Below the pieces are notes generated by a model. That model was not told where the DNA came from, searched no databases, and saw only the letters and a list, made by a program, of their open reading frames with translations. From contig NC_049990.1 of the NCBI RefSeq assembly GCF_000003815.2, positions 7,591,010-7,655,009 of the forward strand: a stretch of DNA of 64,000 nucleotides. The letters run 5' to 3'. The DNA is from Branchiostoma floridae (Eukaryota; Chordata; Leptocardii; Amphioxiformes; Branchiostomatidae). Both the position numbers and the translations under genes were made by a program. Each line of letters starts with the position of its first letter. Within the stretch, counting starts at the first letter, position 1. This document shows positions 56,444-64,000 of the stretch, in pieces.

Positions 56444-59400
56444 AAGTGTTTCTTATTTTCCAAACTCATTAAGTTGTAAAAGGCAATGTTTATAACATAC
56501 AGACTACCCTATGTTTTGATGAAAATGAAACAAATAATGTGAAAAGTTTAACCAGCATAAATTTTGCAAAATGTATGATGTGCCTTTTACCAATCGAGAT
56601 ACAAAGTACCTATTTTTTATGGTTTTGTAATTGTTTATGTAGACTTGGACAATAGCAACGCCTAAGTGTAAACAGTACATACTAGCCTGGTTCCGGCCTT
56701 TAGGCGATAATGTATGTATATAAACTATAAACAGAGGGTATTCTAGATATGATATCCAAAAGAAACAAACGAGTTAAAAATATAGTTAACAAATATCTTC
56801 TCGTACTCAATGTTCAGACAATCTCGATTAGAGGAAATTAAAAAAGATACGAATATTTTTTAATTATCATTGCAGACGACCAACATGTTTATTAATCTGA
56901 ATATCACTGTCATTTGTTTATATCAATAATCTTAATATGATAGGTCCCCCGCAAAAACAAAGCATACCTATCAATGGGTGCATATATCATAGCATATCCA
57001 CAGGAGAGCAAACTGATAATGTTTGGGTAAAATAACAACTTTGACCATCGAGTTGATACTATAGTTACAAAAAAAGGTTCCAACTAGCTCAGAGATTTGC
57101 CACCGTCCAAAAGTAGGGCACCTACGGCAAGTTTGTAGAGTACGAACTGGTTGGTTGTGACTCAGAAACCCCAGCCTTCTCCCTGAGTGATGGTTTTTCT
57201 GACGAAAGGTTGTAAATTGTAATACAGGACATTGTCTCTGTGGGAGAGAGGAGAGAAGTGTTCCAAACTTGGACCCGAGGTTTCCAGTTCTCGCTAGGAA
57301 ATTTCGTCGCCCTGGCGGGGTTCGTCTTGATAAATGGTCAGCTCTCAGCGGGCTCCCTTGTCCGGTTCAGCAACTTTCACTTTTCAAAAAAAAACACAAA
57401 AGTAAACATTCGCTTGGTGAACTTTCACTCACCCACCCACCCCCAACTGTCTTTTGCGTGTCGCTTCCAGCCGTGGACTTGGGTAGGGGACGGAGGAGTC
57501 TAGGTTTGATATTTCGTGACTACAGGACGCCCGGGGGATGTGAGGCGGACGGAGGGGCCTGGCATGCGGCAGCTGTTCCGGCAAGGCTCCGGCCTTCCCC
57601 GCCACTTCGCCCCGAGAAAACTTTAATGACGGCCTCGTCTCGACTCGGCAAGCCACAGTCTTTCTTATATAGATAGGAGCAGACTTTTCGGCTCCTTAAA
57701 ACCACGTCTTGTGCATACTTCCTAGGCATTTCAGACGCTGAGGGCAACGGAAGGCGGTCGGAAAGTTATGTAGACCAGCGCCTTAAAGAGTCAAGGCAGT
57801 TTTTAGAGACGTTCCTAGTCTTCGAGGCAAGAAATCTATAGGTTTCCGATGATGGCGGATAAATGGAGAGAAAAGTGATGGGAGGGCACGTGTACAGAAA
57901 GGTAGGTTCGTCTTTCACATGCACATTCATAACGGGTATAAAGACGAGATGGTCACAAAGTTGGACCGACAGTAATGATATTCAGGTCCGGACTCAGAAC
58001 AATGCTGGGACGGAGACGACCAGTCCGGCTGACGCCAGTCGCTACAACCCGCAAAATCAGGCGTGCAGCTAGCAGCTGACAACTCTGAAAGGAAAACAAA
58101 ACAAGAAGAAAAGAAGGCCGAAGTGCGATTATTGATGTGCTGACAATAGAGAGCTTGAGAACTTTCTTCTAGACGTTCTAAGTAGGCGTTTTTCCTCAGT
58201 AGAGTGGAGCGCCTGCCCGCCAAAAACGTGGCGTTTCCAAGTGAGTGGACACGCGCGGCGCAGACGACATTCTCCTCCTAACCTTCACCAAATTGTTCGC
58301 GGAATTCTAACATATTTCATTCATTCACTAGGCTGGAGAATTGTTTATTCCTATAGACTATCATATTTCTATCACCTGCAGCCCCTATTCCCAGGGGTTA
58401 GAGCCAATTGTGTGAGTGTCGCTTCGATTTACGAGGGAACTAAGCGAAACTGACAGTCAAGCCCGACTTGGCAACCAGCTGCCTGGAGCACACAAATCAG
58501 CGCTCCGTGTCCCGGCCTTGTTCGTGTACTACACTTCCTGGCACAGGCGGGGAGGAAAAGCTCCTCCGAAGGGCAGACTATCTTTGGCAAAACGCGCGTG
58601 AAATTCGTTTGAGCTCTCAAAGTCGAGCGTGCTCGGGCGATGGGAGGGGACAAGAGAGAGATGCCGCGAAGAAGAGAGAACACAGGGGTGAAAGTTCACC
58701 CATTTAAGCCACGCCCCCAACGAGCTGGCATGCATACTATACCACCAGACGACACTACACAACAAACGACCGCCTCCAAAAATGTTCCCATTCACTCTGA
58801 TACTATTTCTAAACACATAAAGAAGGAATTAACCCAAATCTGCTTGTCCGAGACAGTGTACCTAAGTTGTGTGAATAGCTATTATGTGGTGGAGTCTATC
58901 TGTACAATAACACAAAGACTAGGAGAGACGGCCATCAACTTTCAAACAACGTTAGGGGACAAAGGACGTACAGAGCAAGTCTATGTCCGGGACCACGGGA
59001 GGGCGATACGACAAATATATCCACGAGAAATCATCTTTTATTGTCCACTTTAGGCTGTCACGGCGTATCAAGTGGACACGGGTCTTCAGGAAAGGTGTCT
59101 GATAGTGACATTTCTCTCTGCAGGTTTATTCCAACTATTTCTAAGTCGGACCTTGGTGACTTAATATAGCCCTAAAGGTTACACGAGATATGCTTTGAAC
59201 AGATTGGCCTTTCTGGGTCTTATGACATCCTTTCTTTTGAACTGTCCGTCGCTATGGCAACGATGTTCGATAAATGTTTCGGTCACTATTTCTGTTTGGC
59301 CGTCACCTGTTAGCGCGTTTTGTTCTCGCACAAAATTATTTCGACGTTCGTCTTGTCTTGTGCATTATCTGTGCATTATTTATGTTCGACAATTGGTGGC

Positions 59401-60999
59401 AAATTTGTTGACACAATTTAAGGTATGCGTTGTTCATACAGCATCTTCAGAGACATGTTCTTGTTTGCTTTCATCTTTGTTTTTCACTATCTATCTACCA
59501 ATTTATTCCAAATATACGTAAACATCACAACACACAAAAATCATACTTGACAAGACCTTCAAAATTTTACGCATTTTCAGTTGCTCTATTTTCATGCTGA
59601 GTTTTCGTATTCCCGTAAATATTAACTAGAGGAATTATTTTTACCTTTTTCTTTCACTGCTATTGTTGATTTACAGTTATTATCTTTATGGACTTTCCCT
59701 GAGGATGTTGCAGTATAATATCTTGTCCAGACGTATGCCTCACATTAATGGCCATTAGCGAGTCTTTCTCTCTTTTGTCCACACATAATACTTGAGTACC
59801 AAAATGGATATCGCCTCTCTTTCCGTTTCATTAAGCATTTTCACTCCCAACCTTTTCAGCACAACTCGTGTTGAAGGAAAATCGAAACACGTCTTTTTGT
59901 GAAGCATTCAACGCGCGGTATCAGTGAGCGAGTGTGCTCTATGTGTGTGTATTCTTGCTCTTTTCTCATCCCTGTCCACTTCTCGCAGCTAGAGTAGTTG
60001 AGATAGCAGAAAAGAGACGTGTCATTAGGTGTGTACAATAGACCAGCCCGGCGTATGTACCAACTGTCACTTGTATACCTCCTCCTGATCCGGGAGCACA
60101 ATGGGAGTGGTAGGGTGACAACTTGGGGGCAAGGAGAGGACAGGGCAAACCTTCATTTGTTTGTATCAATCATTTCAAATATAAAAACGCCCACTGCAAG
60201 ACAAAGCGTATCAATGGATGCATATGTTGTGGCATAATGATATCCATACGAAAGTTCTAAAGTTTGAGTAAGATAGTCTACCAATTTCGATCTTATATTC
60301 TCGAAAGAGAGGTTTCGGTCAGGTGGCTAGTTGAGGCCGCGTTTTTTGCCTGGTGCCCTCTAAAGACCACTATTAGCCCCGAATGGAAACCTTTGCTTGG
60401 AGCATATCACCTTATTCGATAGTGTGCTATGCAATCGTCCCAAAGAAGTGTTAAGTACAGGCTATTGACGCAAGTTTTGAGAGTAAAAAGTTGTGATTTT
60501 AGAAACCCCAGCTTACTTCACAGCCCTGTTGGACCATATCGTATATTCTGAATAATTCGATTCCTTTTTTAAAGTTCGCAATTTTACTGTTGAAAACTAG
60601 AAACAATGCGCACGGGTAGAAATCTGTAGTTACATTTTACCTTCAGTGTTTATTTGTAATAAAAATTGTGTGTAGTTTCAGTTATTTTTGTTATGAGAAC
60701 GCAGATCTTCTTATCGTGCCTAGGTATTGAATAACAAAAATAGTCTAAGTCAATGGATTTAGACATAGAAATATAAGTATATAGATACAGATGTAGTTAC
60801 ATCTAAGGTGCAGAAAGCAACAAGAGTATATTGTAATCCATTCACTTTTTGTCATGTGGAAGATATCAGGTGAGATGGGTTACTTTAACCAGGAGGAAAG
60901 TTTATCAACACAAACTTGAAAACAGAAAAAGAAATAAACGAAATACATTGCAGTTTCAATGATACTTTCTCTTTTTCAAAAGAGCATGTAGATTTCTGC

Positions 61000-61470
61000 C
61001 TTGGGGCTGTGCTTAGATATTGAAAACCTGTTTTGCTAGTATGGCTTTCGATAACGTTCATCAACATACTGTTGTAAATAGAATAGATGTTAACAAGTCC
61101 TTTTTCTACCAGTGCCTCCGTGAAAGTTTCTCAGCACACAGTTGAAAACAGAAATAAAGAGCTGTACTTTTAATATTGATTTTCGATTTTCAAAACGTAC
61201 GTTTAGCTATATATAATCATTACTGTTATAGAAACACACAGGTATTTAGCCTAGATATTGAAAAGTCCTGTGCCTAGTACCAGTGTCTCCATGAAAGTTC
61301 ACCACACAGTTGAAAATAGAAAATAAAGAACTTTACTTTTAATGTTGATTTTTGATTTTCAAAAAGTAATTATATTATATTTATTGGTTTGAAAACACAC
61401 AGGTATCGTGACTATATAGTGACGATGCCATGTTCCTACCAGTGTCTCCCTGAAAGTTGACTAACACACA
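61000..61470 (+). repeat. Tandem array, three units of about 158-172 bp
   Basis: ACCAGTGTCTCCATGAAAGTT recurs, with small changes, at about 61108, 61280 and 61438. Each is followed by CACACAGTTGAAAA-type sequence, and two by TTTTAATATTGATTTTCGAT-type sequence. Non-coding. Confidence 0.75.
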
Positions 61471-62509
61471 GTTGTTGTTTACCGCCGTGAAACAAATGCT
61501 GTGCCGGCAGATGCTCGACACAAAACTCATTATGCCCCGATTGATGACGAAACACTGCCTTCCCAGATGCGCCGATGCAATATTTTTTGACATTATCACT
61601 ATATATCACACACTGGAAATATTGAAAATAATAGAATTAAAAGTCATCAACAATAACAGTCAAGAGGGGACAAGTTTCCCCGGGGGCATTCCCGCTCGGT
61701 GTTAGCTGTGCTGATTCCAACCCCCCACTCACGTACATTTCATCATTGTCAGCCTCTACACGCTGTAGACATACCATTCACACTGGTTACTTACATTTAT
61801 TAAAACATTTTTGAAAAACTTTCCTGACAAGATTCAAGTGCTATCATTTATAAAGTTTTCTTTCGCATTGCCTCAGATCATAGCTTGGAGAGCAAACCGC
61901 ATTTAGTATTGCGTTTTCAACCATTCTAATATCATCTAAATTGTAACTCAAAGTCTAACGTACATATTTTCTTTGACACTCAACAAACTAAAGGAATAAA
62001 TGAATTGGAACAAAATATAGACATTTGATAGAAAATATTTGGGTGAATGACACCATTGAAGCACATCCGGAATACCATTTTGTACAGGCAGTTTTTGTCC
62101 CAGGATAATCGTCTATCTTCATTTGTGCCTGCGTTGTCCTTTTGAAATTAATGTAAAAACTAAAAGCGTGCGGTAGAGTCATGAATGTTATTAATCAGAC
62201 AGATTATATGTTAGGAATCTCTCCTCAGCACAGCTCTTTGTCTCACCAAATGGTTGGTTTAACATGCAAGGCACGGGCTTTTTCACTCGCCTGAAGCGAA
62301 CCCTGTAATAGATTTTTATAATCTTAACACAACACAATGGAAAAAAAAACGAGAAAAGAAATCTTTACATCTTTAGATATGTTTTGCGATTCACCGGGTA
62401 CGTTTTGACTAGTTAGTACTAGTAGAATGTCGATTTGTTAGTTATTAAAAATTGATACCAGAAAGAAGCCCGAATTAGAGTGACTTTTCAAAAGCATTGT
62501 TCTGCATGG

Positions 62510-62656
62510 CAATATGCAAATCGCGTGTATGCAGCTTAAATTATCCGTTCTTCTTGACGTCAGCGATTAAGATAAGAAATGAGAACGTCAAGTTCAAAGT
62601 TATCTATCCTCTAGTGATCGCTACTTTGTCAAATGCCCCTTCTTTACTCTTATCTC
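62510..62656. promoter_or_regulatory. Cluster of consensus factor sites (octamer, CRE, GATA)
   Basis: ATGCAAAT (62514-62521), TGACGTCA (62555-62562), AGATAAG (62570-62576) and CTTATCT (62649-62655) lie within 150 bp. Such a mix can mark an enhancer but also arises by chance in AT-rich DNA. Confidence 0.2.
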
Positions 62657-62999
62657 TCAGCTTGCGCTAGATACGGAGGCCCTATAGACAACTATGATAT
62701 CGTATACGCTATTGTTGCCCATTGCAATTGTTTTCCTTACATTTGTTGACTACTTTTGTTGACTAGAATTTTTGAAGCCAAAAATGCCGAACTTTTTCAC
62801 GAGAATCACATTATATTTTCTAGTTTGTGGAAAGGGGTTTGCTGTGATCAATAAATATAAAAGGACAGCGAGTAAGAAACCTTTGACACAACAATTTAAC
62901 AAAACCTCAAAAAGTGCTTTATACCCATGTATGTGTCAGCGATTTGTCGACAGCAGTTTAGTACGTGCCATTTCTTTGAATATTTTAGAATCATATTAT

Positions 63000-63345
63000 A
63001 ATTCCTATCCGTTAATCATATTCGAGAAGCCTATATTGTCATATGTTCAAGTTCACACAGAACTAAAGAATCGATTCACTCACGAATAGAAAACACATAT
63101 GCTGCTATTTTAGTGTTTTTTGTTTACATTTTGTAGTCATTTTTGTACAAAACATCGTTTGTTTCCTCATTTTAATTCCTATCATTAATTATATTCGAGA
63201 ATCCTATATTGTTTCATGTTCACACAAAACTCGATTCACTCTCGAATAGAAGACACAGATGCTGTAACTGTAGTGTTTTTTGTTTATATCTTATAGTTAT
63301 TTTCTTGCACAAAACATCGTTTGTTTCCTGATTTTAAGCGACTTT
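63000..63345 (+). repeat. Tandem duplication, 174-bp unit
   Basis: ATTCCTATC-GTTAAT-ATATTCGAGAA at 63001 recurs at 63175. Both units continue through CGATTCACTC, GTGTTTTTTGTTTA and ACAAAACATCGTTTGTTTCC. The ORF at 62772-63089 overlaps unit 1 and is probably chance. Confidence 0.85.
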
Positions 63346-64000
63346 CCTGGTTTTGCACCAGTGCTTCCGTCGAAGCTTCCCAGAGTGCATAATTACCTCT
63401 TGTTTACCGCTCTGCGCCCTCATCTATCCACGCGCGCTACACCCTTTATTATCGTTCGGGGAAATTATCTTTCAAAGTGAACATCATTAACATTTCATAA
63501 TTATAAATACCACAAATTACCCGTCTTTATAAAGCAGAGACATTATAAGTAACTGCTAGTCTGTCTTTTCACAGTCCGTGAAGTTTGTAGTTGTTGTAGA
63601 AATTTACAGATGGTTGGATGTGCAAGTTTAGGCGGTGCTAATTTCGTGGTAATCTGGGTTTAATATAAAACGTTATCATATCGTTTATCATGTGGATTAA
63701 TTCTGATTAAAACTGGTGTGCTAATCCTAGTCTGCATCTGTCTGAACGATAATCAAGAGAACAAAAAATACTAAAATTGAAAGTTTATATGTGTTGGTAG
63801 AAGTCATTCTGGTTCAAAGTTGAACTGTTTCTACACAAAAATTGTCGACTGTCTAACTATAGTCTTTGTCAAGGAGTGAGCAATTTGGTTAAGCCCATTT
63901 TTGTGTGTTTAAATTTATCTCCAGAACAAAAATGTACCCCTTTTCCATTTTGCATAGAAAGATTATTACTTGAAAACAACCACGAAAAATATCGTTAGAA

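Larger units (their letters stand above)
49051..60999. other. No identifiable gene; AT-rich with GC-richer patches
   Basis: GC-richer patches at 50240-50740, 52090-52170 and 57240-57660 carry overlapping ORFs on both strands without recognisable products. After the last patch, ATG at 57863 starts a 13-codon frame ending at a GTAGGT donor (57902), a weak candidate first exon. The rest is AT-rich with simple repeats. Confidence 0.45.
61471..64000. other. No identifiable gene
   Basis: Apart from the 174-bp duplication and the factor-site cluster near 62.5 kb, I see nothing. GTGCTTCCGTCGAAGCTT near 63361 resembles the repeat core of the 61-kb array and may be a distant copy. Confidence 0.45.

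Noticed and set aside
36754-64000. A second Zic gene in tandem or head-to-head, as in vertebrate Zic pairs
   Set aside because: No further sequence encoding Zic-type fingers appears among the open frames on either strand in the window.

Overview
This window is animal genomic DNA, almost certainly from an amphioxus (Branchiostoma). The evidence is one intron-containing Zic gene whose protein is clearly chordate/bilaterian Zic, set in AT-rich DNA full of short inverted-repeat transposons. Several carry the TTCGCGGTGGTTTTAAGTTC-type core that I associate with lancelet genomes. I see no operons, bacterial genes, CRISPR array or phage. Four runs of N are assembly gaps: 11106-11205, 12331-12430, 17688-17787 and 27614-28103.

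Layout. The left third (1 to about 32.8 kb) has no gene I can name. It holds at least ten MITE-like elements, some nested; three LINE 3' fragments, two of which still encode recognisable ORF2 C-termini; several short tandem duplications; and a degenerate tRNA-like sequence. The centre (about 32.9-36.8 kb) is the Zic locus on the plus strand. It has a TATA-less proximal region with an NRF-1 palindrome and two CCAAT boxes, a small upstream ORF, exon 1 (33119-34169), a 1,015-bp phase-1 intron, exon 2 (35185-35645) and a 3' UTR. The right part (about 36.8-64 kb) has very few recognisable transposons and no identifiable coding gene. It contains three diverged AT-rich tandem arrays with units of roughly 160-200 bp, some palindromes, and one region at 46.8 kb that looks like a TATA promoter with a consensus splice donor downstream.

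The Zic protein is predicted at 503 residues: a histidine-rich N-terminus with the ZOC motif, five C2H2 fingers (the first two of the tandem CWCH2 type), and a C-terminus that runs about 40 residues past the EWYV position where vertebrate Zic1-3 end. Zic proteins are nuclear DNA-binding regulators of neural, somite and left-right patterning. The long gene-poor flanks are what one expects around a developmental regulator, but I cannot assign enhancers from one sequence.

I did not find a convincing new biological system. The most checkable observations are the structure of this Zic gene, a MITE with a perfect 9-bp target duplication, nested insertions, assembly gaps that tend to fall inside repeats, and a few candidate exons and promoters that need transcript data.
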